A stretch of 64,000 nt of DNA from Campylobacter lanienae NCTC 13004 (GTDB taxonomy: Bacteria; Campylobacterota; Campylobacteria; Campylobacterales; Campylobacteraceae): positions 806,001-870,000 of the forward strand of contig NZ_CP015578.1 in the NCBI RefSeq assembly GCF_002139935.1, in the 5' to 3' direction. Numbering within the stretch: position 1 is the stretch's first letter; each line of letters begins with the position of its first letter. Made by a program: the position numbers and the translations under genes. Below are positions 54,193 through 63,535 of this stretch, piece by piece. The notes under the pieces are model-generated. The model ran no database searches and had not been told where the DNA came from. It saw only the letters and a program-made list of their open reading frames with translations.

Positions 54193-54897
54193 CTATTTAA
54201 ATGCCACAAAAGTTGCGAAATTCGCCCATTTAAATATAGTTTCTACACTCTTAAATCCACTATTTAAACATAGCTCTTTATTCTCATTTTCACTATAAGG
54301 TATCAAGATATTTTCTAAGGCTTGACGCTTTTGTGCTATCTCAAATTTAGAATATCCTTGCGATTGCTTATACTCTTCATAGATATTTATCATATCCAAA
54401 GCCAACCTCTTATCATCATATATCAGCTTTTCACTAAATACAAAGATACCATCGCTACTTAAGCTATCAAAAATTTTCTTTACAAATTCATATCTTTTAA
54501 TAGGTCTAATAAATTGCAAGGTATAATTAAGCATCACCGCATCTACCCTATTATAATCATACTCCAAAATATCAGCATTAATCAGCTCTATTTTGGCTCC
54601 ATAGCCACTGGCTCTATTTTTAGCACGCTCTAGCATAGCTAAGCTATTATCAATACCCAAAAGCTCCAAATCACTCCTAAGCTTATAAAGCTCAAGCAGT
54701 GTCGTAGCCGTAGAGCAACCAAGATCTACAACCCTAGCACCCTTATCTAATCTTTTGGTTAAAAATGAGATTATTAGCTCTTGAGTTTGCTTATAAAATG
54801 GCACAGATCTAAAAACCATATCATCAAATACACTAGCCACACTCTCATCAAATTCAAATTGCTTATTTATAGCAGTTTTAAACACCTCATCTCTCAC
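54193..54897 (-). CDS. cmoA: Carboxy-S-adenosyl-L-methionine synthase
   Basis: Makes carboxy-SAM from SAM and prephenate, used to build 5-carboxymethoxyuridine at tRNA position 34. 234 residues: VASVFDDMVFRSVPFYKQ, ARVVDLGCSTATTLLEL (SAM loop), GIDNSLAMLERAKNRASGYG, NADILEYDYNRVDAVMLNYTLQF and FSEKLIYDD. cmoB is not nearby. The U32/TrhP-like gene at 23.4 kb acts in the same modification. It overlaps ribF by 11 bases. Confidence 0.92.
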   Translation of the reverse strand: MRDEVFKTAINKQFEFDESVASVFDDMVFRSVPFYKQTQELIISFLTKRLDKGARVVDLGCSTATTLLELYKLRSDLELLGIDNSLAMLERAKNRASGYGAKIELINADILEYDYNRVDAVMLNYTLQFIRPIKRYEFVKKIFDSLSSDGIFVFSEKLIYDDKRLALDMINIYEEYKQSQGYSKFEIAQKRQALENILIPYSENENKELCLNSGFKSVETIFKWANFATFVAFK

Positions 54898-55783
54898 TAT
54901 AAACCCCTTCTAAATTCCTAGAGTGCAAACTAACCTCTTCAATGCTCAAATCACAGCTTTTAGCAACATTTTGCGCTATTATTATATCTTTTGAAATTTG
55001 TCTTTTTAGATCTTCTAAATTATCAAATTTCATATTATCCCTAATCCACTCAACAAAGCAAACTCGCACAAAATCAGGTCTATAATCGATATTTTTATCT
55101 AAAATATGATTTTCAATCGCAAACTCTCCATCAGTGCTAAGTCTATTACCGATAAAAGTTATAGAGCTATAAGTGATATCATCTATCTTTGTTCTTGTAG
55201 CATATACTCCATCTTTAGGTACTAGATATGGGGTTATATCTAAATTCAAAGTTGGATATAGATATTTTTTGCCAATTCCTTGACCATCTACAACCCTACC
55301 AACTACGCTATACTCACGCCCTAAAAGCCTATTGGCCCTATATATATCACCATCACGCAAAAATCTTTTTATAGCAGAACTATGCACCCCAAGCCCATCA
55401 AAGCAAAACTCATCTACCACAACCACTTCACCATCAAATAGATGCTTTAAATCGTGCTTATCCCATGCTCTATCTTTGCCAAATTTAAAGTCATACCCAA
55501 CTACAATTTTATTTAAATTCACAAAATCTTTTTTAAGCATATCTATAAACTCATCACCCCTAAGCCCAGATATATCATCTAAATCATAGTAAAAACACGG
55601 CACACCGCTATACTCTTGGCGTCTATCCCCAGGCGTCAAAGATGCCTTATCGCTTCGCACTACTACTAAAGCACCATCTTTGCCAAGTTGCTTTATAAGC
55701 TTCTTATGCCCTTTGTGAATTCCATCAAAACTACCTATAGCTATAGCTTTTATGCTACTTTTTGAAATGGTAGAATAGCTCAA
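54887..55783 (-). CDS. ribF: Bifunctional riboflavin kinase/FAD synthetase
   Basis: Makes FMN and then FAD. 298 residues: N-terminal nucleotidyltransferase with AIGSFDGIHKGHKKLI (the HxGH type motif), LKKDFVNLNKIVVGYDFKFGKDR, and a C-terminal riboflavin kinase domain with GREYSVVGRVVDGQGIGKKY and YLYPTLNLDITP then DGVYATRTKI. The start overlaps the tlyA end by 29 bases; no later ATG fits the first strand. Confidence 0.94.
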   Translation of the reverse strand: MSYSTISKSSIKAIAIGSFDGIHKGHKKLIKQLGKDGALVVVRSDKASLTPGDRRQEYSGVPCFYYDLDDISGLRGDEFIDMLKKDFVNLNKIVVGYDFKFGKDRAWDKHDLKHLFDGEVVVVDEFCFDGLGVHSSAIKRFLRDGDIYRANRLLGREYSVVGRVVDGQGIGKKYLYPTLNLDITPYLVPKDGVYATRTKIDDITYSSITFIGNRLSTDGEFAIENHILDKNIDYRPDFVRVCFVEWIRDNMKFDNLEDLKRQISKDIIIAQNVAKSCDLSIEEVSLHSRNLEGVYSER

Positions 55784-56456
55784 TATTCCCTTCCTTGCCT
55801 TTGATTTGTGAGTTGCTTTTGTATATTAATTTCCAGCCTAAGGCTAGGCATTCACTTTCAAATTTAATCATCGCTTTATTTATAGCTTTCTCATCTTTTA
55901 CTACGCCATTTTTGGTTCGTTTGGCATCTTTGCCAACTTCAAATTGCGGCTTAAATAATAGTATTATATCGCTTAATGCCAATCTATCAATATGAGAAAT
56001 GATATGTAATAATGATATAAAGCTCACATCAGCAGTGATAATATCAAATTTATCTCCACTTTCAAAATCCCTAATATCGGTATTTTCTTGGACTATTACT
56101 CTGCTATCATCTCTTAAATTTGGGCTTAATTGCATATTTCCTACATCTAAGGCTACAACTTCTTTTATCCCATTTTCTAACAAAATTTGGACAAATCCAC
56201 CCGTGCTAGACCCGATATCCAAAGCGGTTTTGCCGCTTAAATCTAGATTAATTTCATCCAAAAATCCAGCCAATTTAAGCGCTGCTCTACTGACATAAAT
56301 TTGAGTTTTAATCTCTATAATATCGCTTGATTCAATCTCTTGGCTAGGTTTATTTATAACTTTTGAGCTAGCTAGCACAGCCCCATTACTAATTAGCTGT
56401 GCTGCTCTATTTCTACTGATATTTAATCTATTTGCCACAGCTATATCAGCTCTCAT
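55755..56456 (-). CDS. tlyA: TlyA family rRNA 2'-O-methyltransferase/hemolysin
   Basis: Methylates 2'-O positions of 16S and 23S rRNA (the capreomycin-sensitising sites) and affects haemolysis in some species. 233 residues: S4 RNA-binding domain (about 1-60, NRLNISRNRAAQLISNGAV), YVSRAALKLAGFLDE, SAM loop ALDIGSSTGGFVQILLENG, DVSFISLLHI and LFKPQFEVGK. The K-D-K-E catalytic positions are present. It overlaps ligA by 11 bases and ribF by 29. Confidence 0.93.
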   Translation of the reverse strand: MRADIAVANRLNISRNRAAQLISNGAVLASSKVINKPSQEIESSDIIEIKTQIYVSRAALKLAGFLDEINLDLSGKTALDIGSSTGGFVQILLENGIKEVVALDVGNMQLSPNLRDDSRVIVQENTDIRDFESGDKFDIITADVSFISLLHIISHIDRLALSDIILLFKPQFEVGKDAKRTKNGVVKDEKAINKAMIKFESECLALGWKLIYKSNSQIKGKEGNIELFYHFKK

Positions 56457-58392
56457 TTTTTAATCTCTCATACTCTTTTTCATCTATGATTTTAACGCCT
56501 AAAGATAGAGCCTTGTCATATTTGCTTCCACTTGACTCTCCGCTTAATAGATAATCACTCTTAGATGATATAGAGTTACTAACCTTAGCCCCAAAGCTCT
56601 CTAGCTCCTTTTTGATCTCATCTCTAGGGCGAGAGAGTGTGCCTGTAATAACTATGGTTTTAGAGCTAAATATATTTTGAGTGAGTTTAATATCTTCGTA
56701 TTTTGGCTTTACAAACTCCATAAGCTCCATAATCTTAGAGCGATTAACACGCATAAACTCCAAATAACTAAGCGCCATCGCCTCACCAAATCCATCAAGG
56801 CTTAAAAGCTCATCTTGATTTAAATTTAACCAATTATCCATATAAGTTGTAGCTATCTTTTTCGCTGCTACTTCACCAATATGCTCAATCCCTAAAGATG
56901 TGATAAATCTATGAAGTGGCGGGGTTTTGCTCATATTTATAGCATTTAAAATATTCTCAATCTTTTTATCTTTAAATCCCTCTAATCCATCAAAGCTACT
57001 CTTATCTAATCTATAAATATCTGTTATATTTGATATTTTTGAATTTTTATACAATAACTCTATTATCGCATCACCAAGACCATCGATATTCATACACTTT
57101 TTAGAAGCAAAATATATAATCGAGCTTACCACCCTAGCCTCACAACTCAAATTTTGACACTTTATAAATACCCCCTCATCCAAAAGTTCACTACCGCATT
57201 TCGGACAAGAATTTGGTCGTTCTATCTTGGTTTGTGTGCCATCTCTTCTATCTTTATACACCTCTATAATCTTAGGTATCACATCACCACTTCTAATCAC
57301 ACAGACAAAATCCCCCCTCATAAGCCCCAGACGCTCTATCTCATCGAAGTTATGCAAGGTTACATTTTTTACAAATGCTCCATCTATCTCCACTCCATCT
57401 AGCAAACCAACAGGAGTTATCACACCAGTTCTACCTACTTGCAGTGCTACACCGATTAATTTAGCCGTTTTTTGTGTAGCGGGGAATTTATAGGCCACCA
57501 TAAATTTAGGAAATTTCACAGTAAATCCTAGCTCATCACACTTAGCTAGATCATCTACTCTAACCACCATCCCATCCATCATTATAGGCTTTTCATCCCT
57601 TATAGCTAAAAGATCTTTAAAGGCTTGTTTAATCTCATCTATACTATTACAAACCCTGACAAAATCATCCCTTAAAAATCCAAGCGATCTTACAAACTCC
57701 ATCATATCGCTATGAGTGCTAAATTTAAGCTCATTTGCCCCCACGCCCCATGGATAAAATTTCAATCTTCTAGATTTGGTTATGCTAGAATCTAGCTGTC
57801 TTAGACTACCAGCGGCGGCATTTCTAGGATTGGCTAATAGGCTTAGGCCATCTTTTTGACGCTTAGCATTAATCTCTTCAAAATCACTCTTAGCTATAAC
57901 AACCTCACCCCTAATCTCAATCAACCCATCATAAGGAATTTTAAAAGGAATAGAGCTAATCACCTTAGCATTATTAGTAACATCCTCTCCGATATCGCCA
58001 TCACCCCTTGTGGCTGCGCTTTTTAAAACTCCATTTTCATAGGTTAAATTCAAGCTCGCCCCATCAAATTTAGGCTCTACAAAAAATCTTTGTGAGCGCT
58101 TATCCCCACGCTCTATCCACGCCAAAAGCTCATCATCACTAAAAATATCTTCCATCGACCACATTCTAGCTTTGTGGGCTATCTTCTCAAACTGCTCTAA
58201 AATCTCGCCACCAACTCTATTAGTAGGTGAAAATATAGCTTTTAAATTTGGATTTTGGCTCTCAAACTCAACCACCTTATGATACAAAGCATCATACTCA
58301 TCATCACTAGCTATGGGATTATCATCAGTATAATAAGCCTTCGCCCATCTATTTAGCGTCTCAACTGCTTCTAAATACTCTTTATGATTCAT
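56446..58392 (-). CDS. ligA: NAD+-dependent DNA ligase
   Basis: Seals nicks in DNA using NAD+. 648 residues: Ia domain, adenylation domain with EPKFDGASLNL (nucleophile Lys) and TRGDGDIGEDVT, NPRNAAAGSLRQLDS, OB fold, a C4 zinc finger (CPKCG to CQNLSC), HhH repeats (LEGFKDKK and SLDGFGEAMA), and a C-terminal BRCT domain (about 575-648, KTIVITGTL). It overlaps folP by 4 bases. Confidence 0.98.
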   Translation of the reverse strand: MNHKEYLEAVETLNRWAKAYYTDDNPIASDDEYDALYHKVVEFESQNPNLKAIFSPTNRVGGEILEQFEKIAHKARMWSMEDIFSDDELLAWIERGDKRSQRFFVEPKFDGASLNLTYENGVLKSAATRGDGDIGEDVTNNAKVISSIPFKIPYDGLIEIRGEVVIAKSDFEEINAKRQKDGLSLLANPRNAAAGSLRQLDSSITKSRRLKFYPWGVGANELKFSTHSDMMEFVRSLGFLRDDFVRVCNSIDEIKQAFKDLLAIRDEKPIMMDGMVVRVDDLAKCDELGFTVKFPKFMVAYKFPATQKTAKLIGVALQVGRTGVITPVGLLDGVEIDGAFVKNVTLHNFDEIERLGLMRGDFVCVIRSGDVIPKIIEVYKDRRDGTQTKIERPNSCPKCGSELLDEGVFIKCQNLSCEARVVSSIIYFASKKCMNIDGLGDAIIELLYKNSKISNITDIYRLDKSSFDGLEGFKDKKIENILNAINMSKTPPLHRFITSLGIEHIGEVAAKKIATTYMDNWLNLNQDELLSLDGFGEAMALSYLEFMRVNRSKIMELMEFVKPKYEDIKLTQNIFSSKTIVITGTLSRPRDEIKKELESFGAKVSNSISSKSDYLLSGESSGSKYDKALSLGVKIIDEKEYERLKNES

Positions 58393-59528
58393 ACTATCTC
58401 TAAATCCTTATATGAATTATGTAAATTTAGCATCTGGATATGCTCTTTTGGATCGTGCGTTCTAATGATAGTAGCGCCATTTTCTATAGCTTTTTGGTGT
58501 AGATACAAGCTTCCAGCTAAGCGCTCATCTACGCTACTTGGGCTGTAATAATCTATCATAGATTTTCTACTAGCACCTACTAAAAGCGGATATCCAAAAG
58601 ACAAAAAATGCTCCAAATGCTTAATCAAAGCCATATTATCACGAGCAGTTTTGCCAAATCCTATACCTATATCAAGATAAATTTGCTTAGCCTTAGACTC
58701 CTTAATCTCTTCTAATTTTTGAGCGAAAAACTCACTTATAAGCCCTAAAATATCGCTATCTTTGACATTGATTTGCATAGTTTTAGGATCGCCATTTTTA
58801 TGCATTAGACAATACTTGGCATTGTATCTACCAGCTAAAAAGGCCAATTTTGGATCTGCGGTTATATCATTAACAAAGCTAAATCCATGATCTAAGGCAT
58901 ACTCCAAACACAATGGATCAAAGCTATCAAGGCTAAATTCCACTCTCTCATAAAGCCTATTAGCATAGATTAGATCTACAACTGGCTTGACTCTTTGAAA
59001 TTCAGCCTTAGCACCGATATACTCACTCCCTGGCCGTGAGCTTACCATACCGATATCTATATAATCGGCGCCCAAATCAATCACGCTCTCAATGCGCAAA
59101 ATCGCATCATCAATGCCAACTCTACTTGCTGGATTCAAGCTATCATTATTGAAATTTAAAACCGCCATAATCTCGCATTTTGATGGTTTTGTAAATGAAT
59201 TTGATAGAAATTTAGCCAATTTATCTAGTCCAAAATCTTGAGCTAGCTCCTTTTTGGCTAGAATTTGAATTTGCTTATCATTTGCTATTAAAAGTGCGTT
59301 TTCTAACCCCACACCACCAAAAATTGCATTATGAGAACTTACCAATTCAGCACCGATACTAAGGGCATCTTGCTTTAAGATATTTACAGCTACAGCCTTT
59401 ATATCTTTGATTAAAATAAAATTTAAATTCGCCTTTTTTCTCATAATTTTCGCCCCACTTTTATGCGGTGATATAAAGTGGCAAATTTGGTCAAAATCGC
59501 TATCTATATTTAATTTATACGCTCTCAT
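58389..59528 (-). CDS. folP: Dihydropteroate synthase with N-terminal extension
   Basis: Joins pterin pyrophosphate and p-aminobenzoate in folate synthesis; the sulfonamide target. 379 residues, about 100 longer than E. coli FolP because of an N-terminal domain of unknown role. The DHPS core starts at about 116: MAVLNFNNDSLNPASRVGID replaces the usual MGILNVTPDSFSDGG, then YIDIGMVSSRPGSEYIGA, VSLDSFDP-type SLDSFDPLCLEYA, LDIGIGFGKTARDN and VGASRKSMIDYY. It lies between holB and ligA with 4-base overlaps. Confidence 0.93.
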   Translation of the reverse strand: MRAYKLNIDSDFDQICHFISPHKSGAKIMRKKANLNFILIKDIKAVAVNILKQDALSIGAELVSSHNAIFGGVGLENALLIANDKQIQILAKKELAQDFGLDKLAKFLSNSFTKPSKCEIMAVLNFNNDSLNPASRVGIDDAILRIESVIDLGADYIDIGMVSSRPGSEYIGAKAEFQRVKPVVDLIYANRLYERVEFSLDSFDPLCLEYALDHGFSFVNDITADPKLAFLAGRYNAKYCLMHKNGDPKTMQINVKDSDILGLISEFFAQKLEEIKESKAKQIYLDIGIGFGKTARDNMALIKHLEHFLSFGYPLLVGASRKSMIDYYSPSSVDERLAGSLYLHQKAIENGATIIRTHDPKEHIQMLNLHNSYKDLEIV

Positions 59529-60148
59529 TTTATCCTTTGCATTATTAGTAAAAGTAGCGGTAAAAGCGTGGTTTGAGCTTTGGAATTTAGATCTGTAATT
59601 CTATATAATTTATTAAAGTATATATAATCTTCATGGGTAAATTTAACCCCATTTTTGACTGCATCTATTATTATGGATTTAAGTAAATTTAGAAGTTGAG
59701 TTTTGCTTAATTTATCGCTCTTTTCAAGTGCTGTTTGAGTAGATACATACTCATTGATATAATTTAAGCTTAGCTTAGTAAAGTCTATCCCCGTTGGCTC
59801 ACTTTTGGTTAATTTAACCCTATTTTCTATACTTAATCTAGAGCGAATTGTAGCTAAAAATATATTTTTAGCTGGTGCGACTAAGACAAAGATTATATTT
59901 CTTGGTGGCTCTTCAAGGATTTTAAGTAGAGCATTTTGCGACTCGATGCCATATTTATTAGCCATAATTAGCAAAACTTTTGGCTCTTTTTCTGCGATAT
60001 ATGCTTGAGATATTATCTCTTTGACTCCGTCTATCAATAAACTCTCATATTCAAAAATTTTTAAATATTCAGGTTTTAAAATAGAGACATACTCAGATTT
60101 AATACTCTCAAAATCATCGCTAATAATAATCTTACTATCTAAACTCAA
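59525..60148 (-). CDS. holB: DNA polymerase III subunit delta prime
   Basis: Clamp-loader subunit, 207 residues, the short form found in this order. Seen: SQAYIAEKEPKVLLIMANKYG, QNALLKILEEPPRNIIFVLVAP (the LLK-x-LEEPP motif of delta-prime/gamma), and ATIRSRLS (the SRC-like arginine-finger position without Cys). It is adjacent to hobA and folP as in other campylobacters. N-terminal nucleotide-binding residues are degenerate, as expected for delta prime. Confidence 0.9.
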   Translation of the reverse strand: MSLDSKIIISDDFESIKSEYVSILKPEYLKIFEYESLLIDGVKEIISQAYIAEKEPKVLLIMANKYGIESQNALLKILEEPPRNIIFVLVAPAKNIFLATIRSRLSIENRVKLTKSEPTGIDFTKLSLNYINEYVSTQTALEKSDKLSKTQLLNLLKSIIIDAVKNGVKFTHEDYIYFNKLYRITDLNSKAQTTLLPLLLLIMQRIK

Positions 60149-60684
60149 AGCTCAACCTGACCAAATAATACAGCATCAATAGTGCGATCAAATAGTCTAA
60201 ACATAGATAAAAGCTTAAAATCCAAATTCTCATCTGTAGAGCTAAGATAGAAGCTATTTTCTGCTTGTTCGTCAAATAGCCACATATAGCTACTGGTGCG
60301 ATTTTTAGCTATTGCGCATAGCTTTGAGCTACTTTTACCAATGTAAAAATATACAAATCCATTTGGAAATACGATACTAAGCATATCATCAAGCAAGCTT
60401 ATCTCCTCTTTGGAATTTATATCATTTAATCTTGGATATAAAGATTTAAGCGAGATAAATGGCAATATGGGGCGATGAGAGCCTTTGCGATTAATACTGC
60501 GTAAAAAATAGCTCTCAAACCACTCTCTATCCTCATCACATATTACAATAAACGGCGCCCCATCAATGAGATATCTAAGCCTAGAAGAGAGCAAAGGCAC
60601 CCACTCTAAGCGTCTTTCTTCCATCCAGCTTAGCTCCTTGCTTGAACTCCTAATAGCGTCCAAACTCCATTTGATAAGATCCAT
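60145..60684 (-). CDS. hobA: HobA, DnaA initiator-associating protein
   Basis: Binds DnaA domains I-II and promotes its assembly at oriC; structurally like E. coli DiaA (SIS fold) but with no detectable sequence similarity. Known from Helicobacter pylori (180 residues) and Campylobacter. 179 residues with YFLRSINRKGSHRPILPFISL, SIVFPNGFVYFYIGK and MWLFDEQAENSFYLS. The gene order lysC-hobA-holB-folP supports the call. It overlaps holB by 4 bases and shares one base with lysC. Confidence 0.92.
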   Translation of the reverse strand: MDLIKWSLDAIRSSSKELSWMEERRLEWVPLLSSRLRYLIDGAPFIVICDEDREWFESYFLRSINRKGSHRPILPFISLKSLYPRLNDINSKEEISLLDDMLSIVFPNGFVYFYIGKSSSKLCAIAKNRTSSYMWLFDEQAENSFYLSSTDENLDFKLLSMFRLFDRTIDAVLFGQVEL

Positions 60685-61901
60685 TACTTCTCTAACTCAT
60701 AAGCTTTATGAAGTGCTCTAACAGCTAATTCACCATATTTTGCCGCTACTATCATTGAAATTTTAATCTCACTTGTAGAGATCATCTGAATATTAATCCC
60801 CTCATTTGCCAACACAGAAAACGCCATAGATGCTATACCGCTATGACTTTTCATACCTACGCCTACTACGCTTACTTTGACTACTTCGCTATCTATCTCA
60901 ATAGATTTTGCGCTACCATCATCAACAACATTTCTAGCCGCTTCCATCTCATTTTGAGGCACTGTAAAGCCAAGACTTGTAGTGCCATCTTCGTGGCTTG
61001 TATTTTGGATAATCATATCTACATTTATATTTTTATCAGCTAATTTTTTAAAGATACTAGCAGCAACTCCTGGCTTATCTATAACCCCTCTCATAGTTAC
61101 TCTTGCTTGATTTTTATCTAGCGCTATACCGCTTATTAGTGCTTGTTCCATTCCTGATGTATTCATATCCGCTTCTCCTGTTATTAGTGTTCCTTCATTA
61201 TTGTTAAAACTACTTCTAGTGACCAATTTCACCTTTAATTTTTTAGCCAATTCTACACTTCTATTTTGTAATACCTTCGCCCCCATACTAGCTAGCTCTA
61301 GCATCTCATCATAGCTAATTTTATCAAGTTTTCTAGCCTTAGGCTCAATTCTTGGGTCTGTGGTATATACCCCATCTACATCGGTATAAATTTCACACAA
61401 ATCAGCATCCAATGCTCCAGCCACAGCCACAGCGCTAAGATCGCTTCCGCCACGCCCAAGAGTTGTTATATCTCCATCTTTTGTGACCCCTTGAAATCCA
61501 GCTACTACGACTATTTTGCCCTCTTTTAGCGCCTCTTTCATCTTTTTGCCATCTATATCGATAATCCTAGCTTTAGTAAAATCATCATTAGTGATAATCC
61601 CAGCCATATCACCGCTAAATGCTACAGCCTTATAACCTTTTGAATTTAATGCTATTGAAAGAAGTGAGCTTGTAACTCTTTCACCAGAGCTAAGTAACAT
61701 ATCCATATCAGCGCTTTGTGGCTGAATTTTAGCAAAATGCTCAGCATATTCTATTAACTGATTAGTTACTCCACTCATAGCTGAAACTACTACTACTACA
61801 TCATTTCCAGCATCTTTTGTAGCGATTACTCTCTTAGCTACTTCTTCTATTCTTTCTAAATTTCCAACACTAGTTCCGCCATATTTTTGTACAATTAGCA
61901 T
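60684..61901 (-). CDS. lysC: Aspartokinase
   Basis: First step from aspartate to lysine, threonine, methionine and diaminopimelate. 405 residues: KYGGTSVGNLERIEEVAKR, VVSAMSGVTNQLIEYA, GGSDLSAVAVAGALDA, DVDGVYTTDPRI, SMGAKVLQNRSVELAKK, and two C-terminal ACT domains (about 255-405) for feedback control. Shares one base with nudH and with hobA. Confidence 0.97.
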   Translation of the reverse strand: MLIVQKYGGTSVGNLERIEEVAKRVIATKDAGNDVVVVVSAMSGVTNQLIEYAEHFAKIQPQSADMDMLLSSGERVTSSLLSIALNSKGYKAVAFSGDMAGIITNDDFTKARIIDIDGKKMKEALKEGKIVVVAGFQGVTKDGDITTLGRGGSDLSAVAVAGALDADLCEIYTDVDGVYTTDPRIEPKARKLDKISYDEMLELASMGAKVLQNRSVELAKKLKVKLVTRSSFNNNEGTLITGEADMNTSGMEQALISGIALDKNQARVTMRGVIDKPGVAASIFKKLADKNINVDMIIQNTSHEDGTTSLGFTVPQNEMEAARNVVDDGSAKSIEIDSEVVKVSVVGVGMKSHSGIASMAFSVLANEGINIQMISTSEIKISMIVAAKYGELAVRALHKAYELEK

Positions 61902-62371
61902 TATATAAACCCTTCATCTTTAAAATATTTAAGCACCTTAGCATAAGCACCCTTTTTAAAGTGATTAACCTTGCTTAATACATCATTTACAGGCATAAAG
62001 CAGTAATCATCAAATTCAGGATGTTTAGTCGCTAGATCTATTTTTGCATTTGGCTTTAATCTAACCAAAAAATATCTCTGAGTCTGTCCATCATACGGAG
62101 CCATCTTTTTAGCGATGCTTTCTGGGAAATCATACTCTAACCACTTAGGATGCTCACACAAAATTTCTATTTCATTTGTTCCTATCTCCTCTTCAAGCTC
62201 TCTAAAAAGAGCCTCCTTAGGTGATTCACCCTCATCAATTCCACCTTGTGGAAACTGCCAAGCACCGCTAATATCGTGCCTTTGGGCGATAAATACCTTA
62301 CACTCTAAAGGATAAGATGGAGATAAGATAATAGCCGCTACATTTGGGCGATATCTCTTGCCTTTATCCAT
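61901..62371 (-). CDS. rppH: RNA pyrophosphohydrolase (RppH/NudH)
   Basis: Nudix hydrolase; removes pyrophosphate from 5' ends of RNA or hydrolyses diadenosine polyphosphates. 156 residues with [25 protein letters not shown], the Nudix box [17 protein letters not shown] continuing EEEIG, and LEYDFP. Leads the minus-strand run down to cmoA. Divergent from hemW. Confidence 0.94.
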   Translation of the reverse strand: MDKGKRYRPNVAAIILSPSYPLECKVFIAQRHDISGAWQFPQGGIDEGESPKEALFRELEEEIGTNEIEILCEHPKWLEYDFPESIAKKMAPYDGQTQRYFLVRLKPNAKIDLATKHPEFDDYCFMPVNDVLSKVNHFKKGAYAKVLKYFKDEGFI

Positions 62372-62484
62372 TTTTTGTTCCTAAAAATTTGATAAAATCC
62401 TACCTTAAAAGCGTTTAAAGTTTAATAAATCAACTAAATTTAATAAATTATTTGTTAAATTTAGAATAAATTTTAGGACAAAAG

Positions 62485-63519
62485 TTGCATATTTATATCC
62501 ATATTCCATTTTGTGAATCAAAATGCCCATATTGTGCTTTTGGCTCTCATAGTGATAAATTTAATATAACTAAAGAGTATTTTAAAGCCCTAGCCAAAGA
62601 GATAAAAAGCATAAAATTCAAAGATAAAATCTCTACAATTTTCATAGGTGGCGGCACTCCTAGTAGCGTTGAAGCTGGATTATATGATGATATTTTTGAG
62701 TATTTAATGCCAAATTTAGATATTAATTGCGAAATCACTAGCGAAGCAAACCCAAACTCAGCGAATTTAAATTGGCTAAAATATATGAGAAAACTCGGTG
62801 TAAATCGCCTAAGCCTTGGAGCGCAAAGCTTTAATGAAAATAAGCTTAAATTTCTAGGTAGAATTCACGACTCAAAAAGAGTCTTTAAAGCCATAAAAGA
62901 TGCTAAAATAGCTGGTTTTACAAATATAAATGTAGATATAATGTATGGCACCAAGCTTGATACAAAAGCCTTGCTATCTAGTGAAATTCAAGCCCTAAAA
63001 GAGCTAGAAATTACGCATATATCAGCTTATAGCTTAATGCTTGAGAGTGAGTTTAGCTCTAAAAAATCATATCAAAAAGATAGCCCAATCTTAGCTAAAT
63101 ATCTTATAAATTCACTTGAAAATATCGGATTTAAGCAGTATGAAATATCGAATTTTGGTCAAATTTGTAATCATAATCTAAGCTATTGGCGTGGCGATGA
63201 TTACTATGGATTTGGTGCGTATGCTGTGGGGACAACTGGATTTAAAAGATACAAAGGTGCTACTAATCTTAAAAATTATATCGATAATCCCTTTAAAAAA
63301 TCTATTGAAATTTTAAATGATGAAAACAAAAGAGATGAAAGAGTCTTTTTGGGGCTTAGGAGTTGCGTTGGGGTTGATCTATTAGATTTAAGTTTAGAGA
63401 TGAGACAAAGAGCTAAAATATTAATTGAAGAGAAAAAATTGATATTAGAAAATGAGAGAATCTATAATCCAAATTTTTTATTAGCTGATGAGATATTTTT
63501 GTATTTAAGCCAGCCTTAA
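62485..63519 (+). CDS. hemW: HemW-like radical SAM protein (HemN family)
   Basis: 344 residues. Radical SAM CX3CX2C motif at C10, C14 and C17 (PFCESKCPYC), TIFIGGGTPSSV, ITSEANPNSANLNWLKYM, GVNRLSLGAQSF and SAYSLMLE. It lacks the fourth-cysteine CX3CX2CXC arrangement typical of coproporphyrinogen dehydrogenase HemN, so HemW, a heme-chaperone-type protein, is the more likely assignment. The start is TTG at 62485; no ATG is usable before the first strand. Confidence 0.88.
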   Translation: MHIYIHIPFCESKCPYCAFGSHSDKFNITKEYFKALAKEIKSIKFKDKISTIFIGGGTPSSVEAGLYDDIFEYLMPNLDINCEITSEANPNSANLNWLKYMRKLGVNRLSLGAQSFNENKLKFLGRIHDSKRVFKAIKDAKIAGFTNINVDIMYGTKLDTKALLSSEIQALKELEITHISAYSLMLESEFSSKKSYQKDSPILAKYLINSLENIGFKQYEISNFGQICNHNLSYWRGDDYYGFGAYAVGTTGFKRYKGATNLKNYIDNPFKKSIEILNDENKRDERVFLGLRSCVGVDLLDLSLEMRQRAKILIEEKKLILENERIYNPNFLLADEIFLYLSQP

Positions 63520-63535
63520 AGGCCAGCTTATAAAT

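Noticed and set aside
63500-63535. Hairpin between hemW and dnaK as a terminator
   Set aside because: The AAGCCAGCCT/AGGCCAGCTT arms mismatch at two adjacent central positions and no T-tract follows.
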